Of a stretch of DNA of 64,000 bases, positions 33,209 to 45,492 are shown one piece after another. The notes beneath the pieces are model-generated. The model was given only the letters and a program-made list of their open reading frames with translations, ran no database searches and was not told the origin of the DNA. The translations under genes and the position numbers were made by a program. Where the stretch lies: contig DASQGZ010000048.1 of the NCBI GenBank assembly GCA_035632315.1, positions 62,001 through 126,000 on the forward strand, in the 5' to 3' direction. Position 1 is the stretch's first letter. The number at the start of each line of letters is the position of its first letter. The stretch comes from JAFDZW01 sp035632315. GTDB lineage: Bacteria > Bacteroidota > Ignavibacteria > Palsa-1295.

Positions 33209-33808
33209 ATGATACTACCTAAACTGTTACTTTCACTGATCATCTCGGTTTCTATTTATAGTTTTTTCCCTCAGGGCGACGATCTGAATCTCGGATTTGA
33301 GCGAGTTGGTTACAAAGCCAAACCCATTGGCTGGTATGCCGGAGGAGGAGGAGGAAAGAAAGATGACCTTGACGGTTATCTCGGAGAGTGCGATTCGACG
33401 ACAGTTCACTCGGGAAAATATTCTTTGCACTTGAAATATCTCAAAGGTGACGGCTTCGGAGTCGGAACGAAAACACTCGACATCGCCCCACTCAGAGGCA
33501 AAACCATTCGCTTCAGCGGCTGGATCAAAACCCACAACGTCGGCGGGAAGAAAGATCACAATTTCGACGGGTACGCAGGTTTGTGGTGGAGAGTAGATGG
33601 GCCGGATCACAAGACGTTAGCCTTCAATAATATGCAAGATAGCTTGGTCAACGGTACCCGTGATTGGCAGAGATATTCATTTGAATTACCGGTGGGAGAA
33701 ACCGCTACGAATATAGATTTCGGAGTTCAAATGGCAGGGAAAGGCGAAGCATGGTTCGATGATCTGTCCATCGATACCAACGGGGTCCATTATTTAGGTT
33801 GGAAATAA
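33209..33808 (+). CDS. Small secreted protein with carbohydrate-binding-like fold
   Basis: About 199 residues from MILPKLL, chosen for its Shine-Dalgarno (AGAAGGA) and position after the promoter. A signal peptide (LLLSLIISVSIYSFFPQG) precedes a single beta-sandwich-like domain: DLNLGFERVG, VHSGKYSLHLKYL, GKTIRFSGWIKT, DWQRYSFELPVGE, GEAWFDDLSI. This pattern resembles CBM-like modules of secreted proteins. Its stop codon lies in the A run of the rrn terminator, so the two convergent units share it. Confidence 0.7.
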   Translation: MILPKLLLSLIISVSIYSFFPQGDDLNLGFERVGYKAKPIGWYAGGGGGKKDDLDGYLGECDSTTVHSGKYSLHLKYLKGDGFGVGTKTLDIAPLRGKTIRFSGWIKTHNVGGKKDHNFDGYAGLWWRVDGPDHKTLAFNNMQDSLVNGTRDWQRYSFELPVGETATNIDFGVQMAGKGEAWFDDLSIDTNGVHYLGWK

Positions 33809-33842
33809 AAAAACCCTCGAACGCAAGAGCGATCGAGGGTTA
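33807..33842. terminator. Bidirectional terminator of the rRNA operon
   Basis: ACCCTCGA (33813-33820) and TCGAGGGT (33833-33840) form a perfect 8-bp stem; on the minus strand it is followed by a run of T. It lies about 12 bp beyond the 5S 3' end. Confidence 0.85.
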
Positions 33843-33853
33843 ACATACAACCC

Positions 33854-33966
33854 CTGGCGACGACCTACTTTCCCAAGCCTGACTGGCTAAGTATCATCGG
33901 CTTACAAGGGCTTAACTGCTCTGTTCGGAATGGGAAGAGGTGTAGCCCCTTGGATATAGTCGCCAA
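33854..33966 (-). rRNA. 5S ribosomal RNA
   Basis: About 113 nt. Helix I pairs GGCGAC at the 5' end with GTCGCC near the 3' end; the internal CATTCCGAACAGAGCAGTTA is the diagnostic loop. It lies about 250 bp downstream of 23S on the same strand. Exact ends are estimated. Confidence 0.93.
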
Positions 33967-34212
33967 AAGGAAACTTTATGAGTGGTCAGTGATCAGTGGC
34001 CGGTGGTCAGCTGATCAAAGACAGCGAACGGTGTGAATTGCGAATGATACGAGTATCGAACTATTGAATCTACATTCAATAAGTCTAAATTGTGACGAAC
34101 ACTATACCAAACACTATAGTAATGCGGTAGTAAGGTGTTTTGCGCGAGAATGTCGCACAAACTATCTCTACTACGAAAGTTTTACAAGTGTTTATTTATT
34201 TTACTGATAATG

Positions 34213-37160
<2,948 letters not shown>

Positions 37161-37724
37161 CCTTCATAATACAGATAGCAGTTGCAGCATCCTCTGAATC
37201 CCACATAATATAGTTGCCTACATTATATGACAAACGCAAGAACGCCTTACTACCTTTGATGCATTACTACAGTGTTCGATACCGAAGGCTCGTTGAGGCA
37301 TATCTAAGTCGTTGAAAATCAACGATCTAAATTTACACATAACAAATCCTTCGTTACTTTAGAATTTGGGGATTGACTGACATTCTCTCTGATTGCTCGT
37401 TGAGATAGCCAATCAACCTTATTATGCTCGATACTTGCGGTCACAGTCACTTTTATTTGCATAAAAATGGCTGCTCCCATTTACTTATACTTAAGTCGTC
37501 TCATTCGCGGTCTTCACGTCTCCAATGGGCTTTCGCTTACCTGAAAACGATCAGATTTCACACCGCTTCGCTTGTCAAAGAACTTCCCCTTTTGTCAAGG
37601 GAGCGGTAAAACGCCAACTCACTCCCGTGAAGTTCCAAATTGCCGGAATATTTCTGAAAAAAGATTGTAACCTTCTAAAATTTTAAGTGTCTTTTGGTAG
37701 GAAGAATGAACTAAAGAACTACTA
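37161..37724 (-). other. Leader of the 23S-5S operon; no 16S gene or tRNA
   Basis: 564 bp. On the minus strand it contains AGTTCTTTGACAA (near 37572-37585), a boxA-like antitermination sequence common in rRNA leaders and 16S-23S spacers, preceded by CCCTTGACAAAAGGGG. No 16S 3' end (the anti-Shine-Dalgarno GGATCACCTCCTTT) and no tRNA cloverleaf is seen. A divergent protein gene starts at 37725. Confidence 0.6.
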
Positions 37725-39800
37725 ATGGCACGCTTTCTATTCATAATACTTTTTTCTTTCACCATCACCAGTCCGTGTTACGCCCAATGGTTACAATCTA
37801 GCGGACCAGCAGGTTCAGGAGTTTCAGACTTTTCTATATTGGGTAATAAATTATTTTCAGCCTCCTTTGATGGAATATATGCTTCTACCGATTACGGAAA
37901 GACATGGGAATACAGTAATTTTACACAGCCAGTCAGTTCACTTTGTGTAATCGGAAACAAGATCCTCGCAATGAACAACTATCAGGATCATGGACTCTAT
38001 CAATCAGATGATTCAGGCATTAGTTGGCATCAATTATTCCCCAATACATGGGTTGGACAAGCACGAACAGATAATACTCGCTTATTCGCCCTTACGAGCG
38101 ACGGAATATTCATGTCAGAGGACAGTGGGAAAATTTGGATTCAAATCGACTCTCAGATCAATGGTAATGTGTTCCGGGGGCAATTAGACCTCGTAGGCAA
38201 TGGCGTCTTGTACAGGGATGACTATGGAATTACTGTTTACAGAACTACTGACCTCGGGAGAACCTGGCAACGCTTTGACAGTACGGGGTTTAATATTTCT
38301 CAGAAGATTGTCGTCGTTGATGATACTACTGCTTTTGCAGAAATAAATACAAACTCTGGTGCCGCTTTGATTCAATCGAAAGACGGAATTCACTGGAGTA
38401 TCGTTGATTCGACAAACATACTCAATATTTCCAGTTTAAATACAGGTATCAGAATCGGTAATTCAATCATGTTGGGTGGTTGGAATGGTTTGCTTATCTC
38501 AATGAACGATGGAAAAAGTTGGAGTCATTATACGAATTTAGGAGAACAACAAATTGATGTTGCGGTCCTCAAAGTCTCGGGTGAAATGGTTTTCGCAGGG
38601 TGTAGAAAAGGGGTTTATATCAGTAACGATACCGGACTAACATGGACAGCAATGCAACAAGACATTGGGGATAGGTCATTGACTGCGATCGGATCGAGTA
38701 GTAGTCTTATCCTCGCCGGTGGAGTAAATGGAAGGCTCTTTGAAACAACTGATAATGGACTTCATTGGAACACAGTATCCTCTTTTGACTCTGTCCGTCG
38801 AATCAATGAGATCCAGTTTGTCGGTACAAATGCATTCGTATGCTCGACATCAGGCTTTTATAAGTCAATTGACAATGGAGATAACTGGTCACTCCTTACA
38901 GGTTCAATACCTGATTCTAACGTGACCTGTTTCTTATTCGCGGGTAGCAGAATGTACATCGGCACATGGAATGGGATATTCCGTTCAACTGATTTCGGCA
39001 AATCATGGCAAGAAGTAAATAATGGCCTTGCAAATTTGTATGCTCTATCACTATGCTCGAATGATCAATATCTTTTTGCCGGAACGGCAAACGGCATTTT
39101 CCGTAGCGAAGACTTCGGTGATCATTGGGTTCGGAAAAGTGACGGACTTAGTAGTGTTGATGTTCAAAATTTCAGTACCGACCCACCGTACATATTTGCC
39201 GGCACAACGAATACAATATGCCGTTCGAGTGATAATGGAGAGCATTGGCAATCTCTGGATTCCCCATCTGTCGATATAATGGCAATGAAAACCATCAATA
39301 ATGTTATCATAGCATCAACAGGTTTGCCAGTTGAAGTATATGCATCTACCAATCATGGGGATAGCTGGAAAATTATTTCCGACGGAATAGATAAAGATTG
39401 GATTCAAGGCACATATCCGAAAATTACCTCTTTCGCGAACGACGGTCAATTCATTTATGCTGCAAGTGACGGGCAGGGGGTGTGGAAAAGGAAAATTGAT
39501 GAAAAAATAACAGCAGATGTCCGACAACCGATAAGTATACCAAGCTCAACAATCTCATCTTTTCCCAATCCATGTAATGATGAAAGTACTATTCGATTTA
39601 CTCTTTCAAATCCCTCAATTGCATCGGTGGTACTAACCGATATCCTTGGCAAACAGGTTACTCTTGTACGGAACACATCCTATAATGCGGGCACTTATGA
39701 TCTCCCAATTAATTTGACCGGATATTCCAGCGGAATCTATTCCTGCAAAGTTATTACCCGAGATGGTATGCAAGAAATTAAGATTGTAAAAGCAAAATAG
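37725..39800 (+). CDS. Secreted BNR/photosystem-stability-like beta-propeller with T9SS sorting domain
   Basis: 691 residues. Signal peptide MARFLFIILFSFTITSPCYAQ. The body has repeated Asp-box motifs of sialidase/YCF48-type propellers (STDYGKTWEY, SDDSGISWHQL, SEDSGKIWIQI, TTDLGRTWQRF, TTDNGLHWNTV, SSDNGEHWQSL). The last ~80 residues are a T9SS type A domain (SFPNPCNDESTIRFTL, VVLTDILGKQVTL, SSGIYSCKVI). Likely a surface protein, not a sialidase. It is more AT-rich than flanking genes and sits where a 16S gene would be expected. Confidence 0.85.
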   Translation: MARFLFIILFSFTITSPCYAQWLQSSGPAGSGVSDFSILGNKLFSASFDGIYASTDYGKTWEYSNFTQPVSSLCVIGNKILAMNNYQDHGLYQSDDSGISWHQLFPNTWVGQARTDNTRLFALTSDGIFMSEDSGKIWIQIDSQINGNVFRGQLDLVGNGVLYRDDYGITVYRTTDLGRTWQRFDSTGFNISQKIVVVDDTTAFAEINTNSGAALIQSKDGIHWSIVDSTNILNISSLNTGIRIGNSIMLGGWNGLLISMNDGKSWSHYTNLGEQQIDVAVLKVSGEMVFAGCRKGVYISNDTGLTWTAMQQDIGDRSLTAIGSSSSLILAGGVNGRLFETTDNGLHWNTVSSFDSVRRINEIQFVGTNAFVCSTSGFYKSIDNGDNWSLLTGSIPDSNVTCFLFAGSRMYIGTWNGIFRSTDFGKSWQEVNNGLANLYALSLCSNDQYLFAGTANGIFRSEDFGDHWVRKSDGLSSVDVQNFSTDPPYIFAGTTNTICRSSDNGEHWQSLDSPSVDIMAMKTINNVIIASTGLPVEVYASTNHGDSWKIISDGIDKDWIQGTYPKITSFANDGQFIYAASDGQGVWKRKIDEKITADVRQPISIPSSTISSFPNPCNDESTIRFTLSNPSIASVVLTDILGKQVTLVRNTSYNAGTYDLPINLTGYSSGIYSCKVITRDGMQEIKIVKAK

Positions 39801-39803
39801 TAT

Positions 39804-41018
39804 TCAATCATACCGCAACGCTTCGATCGGATCAAGCGCAGAGGCTTTCTTCGCAGGGTAGAATCCGAAGAAAAGCCCGACTGATGTTGCCGCAAGAAAT
39901 GACAGAAGCATCGCCTGCGTTGAGATGATCAGAATCCAACCGTTATTTTTTGAAATGAGATAGCTCGCGCCGACGCCGACAAGCACGCCGATAATTCCGC
40001 CGACGAGACTCAGCGTCAAGGCTTCAACAAGAAATTGCGTTAGGATCACTCGCGGCTTTGCACCGATGGATTTACGAATGCCGATCTCGTGTGTGCGTTC
40101 GGTCACGCTGACAAGCATAATGTTCATAATGCCAATACCGCCGACGAGCAAAGAAATAATTGCAGCGCTTGTTAATAACTGTGTCAGTGTACCTGAACTC
40201 GCAGCTGCTGCTTGTGCGAGCTCAACCTGCGAACGGACACGAAAATCATCGCCTTTGCCGGTGAGGCGGTGCTGATCGCGGAGAATGTTCGTGACATCGG
40301 CAATCGCTACATCGGTCATATCGCTTGAGAATGTGGTTACAAAGATATCCTCGAGCCACGTCGTGCCCATGATACGTTTTTGCACGGTTGTTGTCGGACC
40401 GACGATGAAATCGTCCTGATCGAAGCCATTCGAGTTAAATCCTTTCGGCTGCAGCACACCGAGAACGATCATCGGGACAGGCCCGACACGAATTTCCTGA
40501 CCGATCGCATTTTCGGCGCTGCCGTATAATTGTTCTGCGACAGTGTTGCCGAGATCACACACTTTCCGATCGCTTGCAACATCCTGGTCGGTAAAAATCG
40601 AACCGACAGCGATCTTGTAATTACGAATATCCAGACAGTTTGGTGTCGTCCCGAGGACGCGGGTATTCCAATTCATATTCGATCCGATGACCTGCACCCG
40701 TGAATCAACTGACGGTTCGACCGCCGAAAGAAAAATTGACCGACGGAGCGCTTCGACATCTTTTTCGGTGAGATTGATATTTGCTGTTGAGACTACGCCG
40801 TTTCGTTGGCTCGGAGCCGGATCTATCTGAAGCAAATTGGTACCCATCGACTGTATCCTGTTCGCAATGTCATTCGCAGCTCCTTCGCCGATCGCCGTCA
40901 GTGCGATCACCGATGCAACTCCGATGATAATTCCCAGCATTGTTAAAAGCGCTCGCGTCTTGTTCGACGCCAGCGCCGCGAATGCCATATCAATACTTGA
41001 GAGTAGTTGGGTTACCAT
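39804..41018 (-). CDS. MacB-like ABC transporter permease
   Basis: 404 residues. N-terminal membrane helix with ALASNKTRALLTMLGIIIGVASVIALTAIGEGA, a MacB periplasmic core domain, then the three-helix FtsX domain (SLLVGGIGIMNIMLVSVTERTHEIGIRKSIGA, LTLSLVGGIIGVLVGVGASYL, FLAATSVGLFFGFYPAKKASALDPIEALRYD). These proteins are mechanotransmitters for export of lipoproteins, peptides or drugs and need an ATPase; none is adjacent. Confidence 0.93.
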   Translation of the reverse strand: MVTQLLSSIDMAFAALASNKTRALLTMLGIIIGVASVIALTAIGEGAANDIANRIQSMGTNLLQIDPAPSQRNGVVSTANINLTEKDVEALRRSIFLSAVEPSVDSRVQVIGSNMNWNTRVLGTTPNCLDIRNYKIAVGSIFTDQDVASDRKVCDLGNTVAEQLYGSAENAIGQEIRVGPVPMIVLGVLQPKGFNSNGFDQDDFIVGPTTTVQKRIMGTTWLEDIFVTTFSSDMTDVAIADVTNILRDQHRLTGKGDDFRVRSQVELAQAAAASSGTLTQLLTSAAIISLLVGGIGIMNIMLVSVTERTHEIGIRKSIGAKPRVILTQFLVEALTLSLVGGIIGVLVGVGASYLISKNNGWILIISTQAMLLSFLAATSVGLFFGFYPAKKASALDPIEALRYD

Positions 41019-41338
41019 ATATGTAATATAACACCATACATATGGGAATATTTTTCAATTGTTTTTGATATTCATCCTAATATATAAAGATAGTCGCATA
41101 ACGAATTGAACTCCAGTTCAGAGCCGCTTCTCAAATGTGAGATCAAAACAAGAGCTTATTTATAGTGTCAAAAAATGCAAAAAAGTGGAATTTTCCTGCT
41201 TATTTGTGGTTTTCACCAAAAGCATATTGTTTTGTCGCGGAGTGCGAAAGCCGTAAAATGAAAGAATTTTCATAATTTTCGTCGTTACTCACTCCACATC
41301 ACAGCGTATGTCACTGTGTGTACATTTAAATCTTGTCG
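41019..41338. other. Divergent intergenic region, 320 bp
   Basis: AT-rich sequence between the permease and the OmpA-type gene. A loose inverted repeat CCATATATG/CATACATATGG (41016-41045) lies near the permease start. No gene, RNA or firm promoter match was found. Confidence 0.5.
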
Positions 41339-43255
41339 ATGATGAATATTAAGCGACTGGCAACTACCATTCCTATTACCTTAATTGTCTTCTTCCTTCT
41401 CGTGCCAAATTCCAAGGCGCAAACAACGGCGCCGGCTGATAATACAAAATCTGATATTACCTACCCACACCGGCTGACATTCGGCCTCGGAGCAGGTATC
41501 AATATGAACTTCGCGAAAGGTACCTATACCGATCAGGCGAATTCATATTCGAGCGGCTTTGGTGCGGCGCCGACCTTTTTTGCGCTGCTCGAAATACCGC
41601 TCGCCGATAAATGGATGCTTGTGCCGCGTGTCCATTACAGCGATTACAGCGGAAGCTTCACCGATGGAACCCCTGCCGGCAATGCCATCCAAGTAAAGAA
41701 CTTCGCATATAATGTGCAAACGATCGGGCTTGATATTCTCGGTAAGTATGCAGTGCTCGATAATTTCCATATTCTCTTTGGCCCGTCGATCGCGACGATG
41801 ATCAAGAAAAGCTTTGCTCACGGCACATCGAGCGACGCGAGTTCTTCGAGTACCGACCTGCCGGGAACAGGAAGCGTCTATGCGGCGATCGGCGCAGGAA
41901 TTGGGTACGATATTCCGATCAATTCAAAGCATACGGTCTGGCTCTCGCCGGAATTGTTCTATAGTTTTCCGCTGACGAATCTCGGCGGCTCGAACGGCGA
42001 TCTGAAGATCTCGACGCTTCGCGCGGCTCTGTCAGTGAAGTTCGATATCGGGCCAGACGAAAAACCTGCTGAGGCGCAGCCTGCCGCACCGCAGATCAGC
42101 GTAAGTGCAAAAGGCGTTCTGCCAAACGGCGACCCGTCACAGGATCTGACCGTCGGCGAACAAGTAACGCGAACCCGCACTTCGATGCCGATGCTTCCGT
42201 ATATTTTCTTTGATTATAACAGCGCAGAGATTCCGACACGATACGTTCGCAACAATTCCACCGGATACAGCACCGATATGCTCGAAGGCAAAGATGCACT
42301 CGAAGCAAATCACAATGGCCTTGATGTTCTCGGTGCAAGAATGCGTCAGTATCCTGATGCAACAGTAACACTGACCGGCACGAATTCCAACAGCGGCAAA
42401 GAACGGAACAATATCGAACTTTCCCGCTTGCGTGCGATGGCCGTTCGCGATTATCTTGTCAAGCAATGGAATATCGATCCGAAGCGCATCATCGTCGACG
42501 AGCGAAACTTACCGGAGCTTCCGACGAATCCGGTCACGAAAGCCGGTATGGAAGAAAATCGCCGCGTCGAAATTTCTTCGAGCGATACTCGCATGACAGA
42601 ACCTATAAAGATCGAAAAGAAAAATTCGCAAAACATCGGCGAAACGCTTGCCCGATTTGAAACATCGGTCACAGCAGACCCGCGTATCAATATCGTTCGC
42701 TGGGATGTCACTGCCGATGAGAACGGTACGCCGCTCGCCGCAGACAGCGGCAAAGGCACACCGCCTCACGTGCTCACCGTGAAAATTCCGAACGCATCGA
42801 ATTACGTCGGTCAGCCGGTGCATTATCAGATGAACATTTACGATGCCGACGGAAAGAAATACAGCGCTGACGGAATGACCCGCATTTCGAGCAAACCGGT
42901 TGAGAGTGCGAAGCTCGAAAAATATGCGATGCTCTCGTTCGATTTCAATCTTTCGGATATTAATCCTCGTGCCCAGCAGATGATAGGGCTGATCGGCGAA
43001 AGTATTTCGCGTGATGCGACGGCAGTGAATGTTACCGGCTTCTGCGATAATACCGGGGCCGACGATTATAATCAGGCGCTCTCCGAAGCGCGTGCCGATG
43101 CCGCTCGTAAAAATTTGCAAACACTGACGAGAATGCCGGCAAACACGAACGTCATCGGAATGGGAAAGCGTGCTCCGAAATTTACAAACGATCTGCCCGA
43201 AGGCAGAATGCTCAATCGCCGTGTCGAAGTAGATATTCAAAAGTCGAGTAAATAA
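41339..43255 (+). CDS. Outer-membrane barrel protein with two OmpA-like domains
   Basis: About 638 residues from MMNIKRL. Signal peptide (ITLIVFFLLVPNSKAQ), then an outer-membrane barrel (GLGAGINMNFAKG, WMLVPRVHYSDYSGSF, GLDILGKYAVLDNFHILFGPS, HTVWLSPELFYSFPL), a first OmpA-like segment (YIFFDYNSAEIP, LSRLRAMAVRDYLV, NRRVEISS) and a second C-terminal one (LSFDFNLSDINPRAQ, VTGFCDNTGADDYN, LNRRVEVDI). OmpA domains bind peptidoglycan. The doubled domain is unusual but not unknown. Confidence 0.87.
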   Translation: MMNIKRLATTIPITLIVFFLLVPNSKAQTTAPADNTKSDITYPHRLTFGLGAGINMNFAKGTYTDQANSYSSGFGAAPTFFALLEIPLADKWMLVPRVHYSDYSGSFTDGTPAGNAIQVKNFAYNVQTIGLDILGKYAVLDNFHILFGPSIATMIKKSFAHGTSSDASSSSTDLPGTGSVYAAIGAGIGYDIPINSKHTVWLSPELFYSFPLTNLGGSNGDLKISTLRAALSVKFDIGPDEKPAEAQPAAPQISVSAKGVLPNGDPSQDLTVGEQVTRTRTSMPMLPYIFFDYNSAEIPTRYVRNNSTGYSTDMLEGKDALEANHNGLDVLGARMRQYPDATVTLTGTNSNSGKERNNIELSRLRAMAVRDYLVKQWNIDPKRIIVDERNLPELPTNPVTKAGMEENRRVEISSSDTRMTEPIKIEKKNSQNIGETLARFETSVTADPRINIVRWDVTADENGTPLAADSGKGTPPHVLTVKIPNASNYVGQPVHYQMNIYDADGKKYSADGMTRISSKPVESAKLEKYAMLSFDFNLSDINPRAQQMIGLIGESISRDATAVNVTGFCDNTGADDYNQALSEARADAARKNLQTLTRMPANTNVIGMGKRAPKFTNDLPEGRMLNRRVEVDIQKSSK

Positions 43256-43312
43256 GTTTACGAGTCGGGCCAACGAGGCAAGATTCGTTTCATTGGTGAA
43301 TGGGTCGGGGTA

Positions 43313-43337
43313 AGCAATGCGCTTCCCCGACCTTTTC
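43313..43337 (+). terminator. Rho-independent terminator after the OmpA-type gene
   Basis: GGTCGGGG (43313-43320) pairs with CCCCGACC (43325-43332) with TTTT following. The loop as drawn is only 4 nt. Confidence 0.75.
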
Positions 43338-43383
43338 ATTTGACCGTGATTCTCGGGATGTAAAGGATGAACACGATCTTTAT

Positions 43384-43424
43384 TGTCATTCCGAACGGAA
43401 TGGAGCAAAGTGAGGAATCTGTCG
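43384..43424. repeat. Dispersed repeat (TCATTCCGAACGGAATG...GAGGAATCTGTCG)
   Basis: The TGTCATTCCGAACGGAATGG start and GAGGAATCTGTCG end match a class of intergenic repeats common in FCB genomes. It lies in the leader of the TPR gene and inside an over-long upstream ORF extension. Confidence 0.6.
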
Positions 43425-43468
43425 ATAAAAAAGTCCTTATTTTTGTAAACTTTACATTCATCAAATTA

Positions 43469-44347
43469 ATGTCCGTACAAGCAACTCAAGACTCGCTCCC
43501 AAATTTCGATACCCTCTGGAATTACGGTAAGCCTGCCGAGACTCGAGAGAAATTTCTCGAAATCCTTCCTCGCGCCGAAACGTCGAATGATACAAATTAT
43601 CTTGCTCAATTGCTGACCCAGATCGCTCGTACCTATTCGCTGGAAAATAGATTTACTGACGCTCATTCGATTCTCGATCGAGCAGAAAAAATGCTGACAG
43701 CCGATCTGAGGCTCACTCGTGTCAGGTATTTGCTTGAACGAGGCAGGAGCTTCAACTCTGCCGGCGAGGTTTCACGCTCGCTCCCGCTCTTCAAAGAAGC
43801 ACATCATCTCGCAGTCGAGATCGGCGAGATGCGCTACGCCATTGATGCCATTCACATGATCGCTATTGCAGAATCAGATCCGAAGAAGCAAGTCGAATGG
43901 AATCTCAAAGGTATCACAATGACCGAGCCTGATGAAAAACTTCATGGCTGGCTTTGGGCATTATACAATAATATCGGAGAAAGTTATCTCAAGCTTCATG
44001 ATTACGACAATGCATGTAAATATTTCCACTTACTTTCCGAGTACCAAATAAAGAAAAACGGCGAAGCCGATATGTTCACGTTGAAAGACGAAGCGAAGTC
44101 ATTGCGGTTCGCGGGACATCCTGAAAGATCGCTTGCGATCATCCAGCAGGTCTTCGAAAAACTTTCTGCCGAGAAAAAAGACGATGGATATATCCGACAA
44201 GAACTTGCTGAAGCATTATTTGCACTTGGAAAGATAGATGAAGCAAAACCACATTTCATTAAAGCATCCGAACTCCTTTCGAAAGATGACTGGTTTATAA
44301 AGAACTGTCCGGATGAATTGAAACGGCTCGATGCAATGTCAAAGTGA
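43469..44347 (+). CDS. TPR-repeat protein
   Basis: About 292 residues from MSVQATQDS; the ORF's ATG at 43367 lies upstream of a dispersed repeat and is unlikely. Helical pairs such as DTNYLAQLLTQIARTYSLENRFTDAH, ARGRSF-like blocks, WALYNNIGESYLKLHDYDNACKYF and QELAEALFALGKIDEAKPHF mark five or so tetratricopeptide repeats. No signal peptide or effector domain, so probably a cytoplasmic scaffold. Confidence 0.8.
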   Translation: MSVQATQDSLPNFDTLWNYGKPAETREKFLEILPRAETSNDTNYLAQLLTQIARTYSLENRFTDAHSILDRAEKMLTADLRLTRVRYLLERGRSFNSAGEVSRSLPLFKEAHHLAVEIGEMRYAIDAIHMIAIAESDPKKQVEWNLKGITMTEPDEKLHGWLWALYNNIGESYLKLHDYDNACKYFHLLSEYQIKKNGEADMFTLKDEAKSLRFAGHPERSLAIIQQVFEKLSAEKKDDGYIRQELAEALFALGKIDEAKPHFIKASELLSKDDWFIKNCPDELKRLDAMSK

Positions 44348-44403
44348 TCTGTGAAAATCCGCTCGATCCGTCTCATCCGCATGCTATTACCGTTATTTTC
44401 TGA

Positions 44404-45408
44404 ATGAAAAAACTTTCTGCCATCGTTGCTCTCGCCGCCGTCATCGGACTTGCCGTTGTCCTCGCTTCTCTTTTCTGGAAGAATCCTGCGAACGGTACCG
44501 GCGAAGTTGTCATCTTTGTTCCCAAAGGAGCGTCACTATCTTCGGTCACCGATTCGCTTGCCAAACATGATCTCATTCGCTCGAAACTACTGTTCAAACT
44601 GGCGGCTCGTTTCGAAGGCGCGTCGTCTGCTCTGCAGCCCGGAAATTATCGGATGAATTACGGACTGTCCAACATCGACATTCTCACGCGTCTGCTCGGC
44701 ACTGAGTTCGCTATTATTTTCGAAGCGACGTTTCCAGAAGGGAGTACGATTCGTAAAGTTGCGTCGATCGCAAAAGAAAAACTCGGTCTCGATTCTGCGA
44801 TGATCGTTCGCCTTTCGCACGATACTGCGTTTTTGCATTCGATCGGCGCCCCAAATGAGGCCATGACTGCCGAAGGGTTTCTCTTCCCTGACACGTATCG
44901 TTTTTATCTGATGATGACGCCGAAAGAATTGCTCGTGAGAATGCTCGCGAGATTCAAAGAGGTGATCAACGATTCGATGCTTGCCGAAGGTGCATTGGAA
45001 GAGCTCTCGCCCTACGAAGTGCTGACCCTTGCATCCATCATCGAAGCAGAAGCTAAGCGTTCCGACGAGCGCGACACGATCGCCGGCGTATATCTCAATC
45101 GAATTCAAATGGGAATGAAGCTCGACGCCGACCCAACCGTGCAATACGGTCTCGGACTCACTCGCCCCATTACTCACGACGATCTTTTGAAAGACAATCC
45201 GTATAATACGTATTTGAATGAAGGCTTACCGCCCGGACCGATCAATAATCCCGGCAAAGCCGCCATCCTCGCCGCACTGCATCCCGCGCATCACAACAAG
45301 ATCTATTTCGTCGCCCGCCGCGACGGCTCCGGCGGACACTATTTCTCGCGCACTGCCGCCGAACAGGAGCGAGCCATCAAAGCGTCGAATCGAAATGAGG
45401 CGGAGTGA
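44404..45408 (+). CDS. mltG: Endolytic murein transglycosylase MltG (YceG)
   Basis: 334 residues. N-terminal membrane anchor (AIVALAAVIGLAVVLASLFW), LysM-like subdomain around VIFVPKGASLSSVTDSLAKHDLI, and the catalytic YceG domain with ASIIEAEAKR (catalytic Glu), RIQMGMKLDADPTVQYG and NPYNTYLNEGLPPGPINNPG. It cleaves nascent glycan strands to set their length. The C-terminal YFVARRDGSGGHYFS is the family ending. Confidence 0.95.
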   Translation: MKKLSAIVALAAVIGLAVVLASLFWKNPANGTGEVVIFVPKGASLSSVTDSLAKHDLIRSKLLFKLAARFEGASSALQPGNYRMNYGLSNIDILTRLLGTEFAIIFEATFPEGSTIRKVASIAKEKLGLDSAMIVRLSHDTAFLHSIGAPNEAMTAEGFLFPDTYRFYLMMTPKELLVRMLARFKEVINDSMLAEGALEELSPYEVLTLASIIEAEAKRSDERDTIAGVYLNRIQMGMKLDADPTVQYGLGLTRPITHDDLLKDNPYNTYLNEGLPPGPINNPGKAAILAALHPAHHNKIYFVARRDGSGGHYFSRTAAEQERAIKASNRNEAE

Positions 45409-45492
45409 ATAGATATTCTCCCCAAACCATTACCCCCCTCCTCGTGTTTTGCTTAGTCTATAATTCTATCACCGAACCGGAGACCAGATTTA

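Noticed and set aside
24654..33966. A CRISPR array as explanation for the regular repeats
   Set aside because: Repeats are few, 0.7-4 kb apart, derived from 5S rRNA, and no cas gene is present.
37161..37724. tRNA genes in the rRNA leader
   Set aside because: No cloverleaf with TTCGA loop and acceptor pairing was found on either strand.
42509..43408. A 299-codon minus-strand ORF opposite the OmpA-type gene
   Set aside because: Antisense shadow; the plus-strand gene has clear barrel and OmpA motifs.
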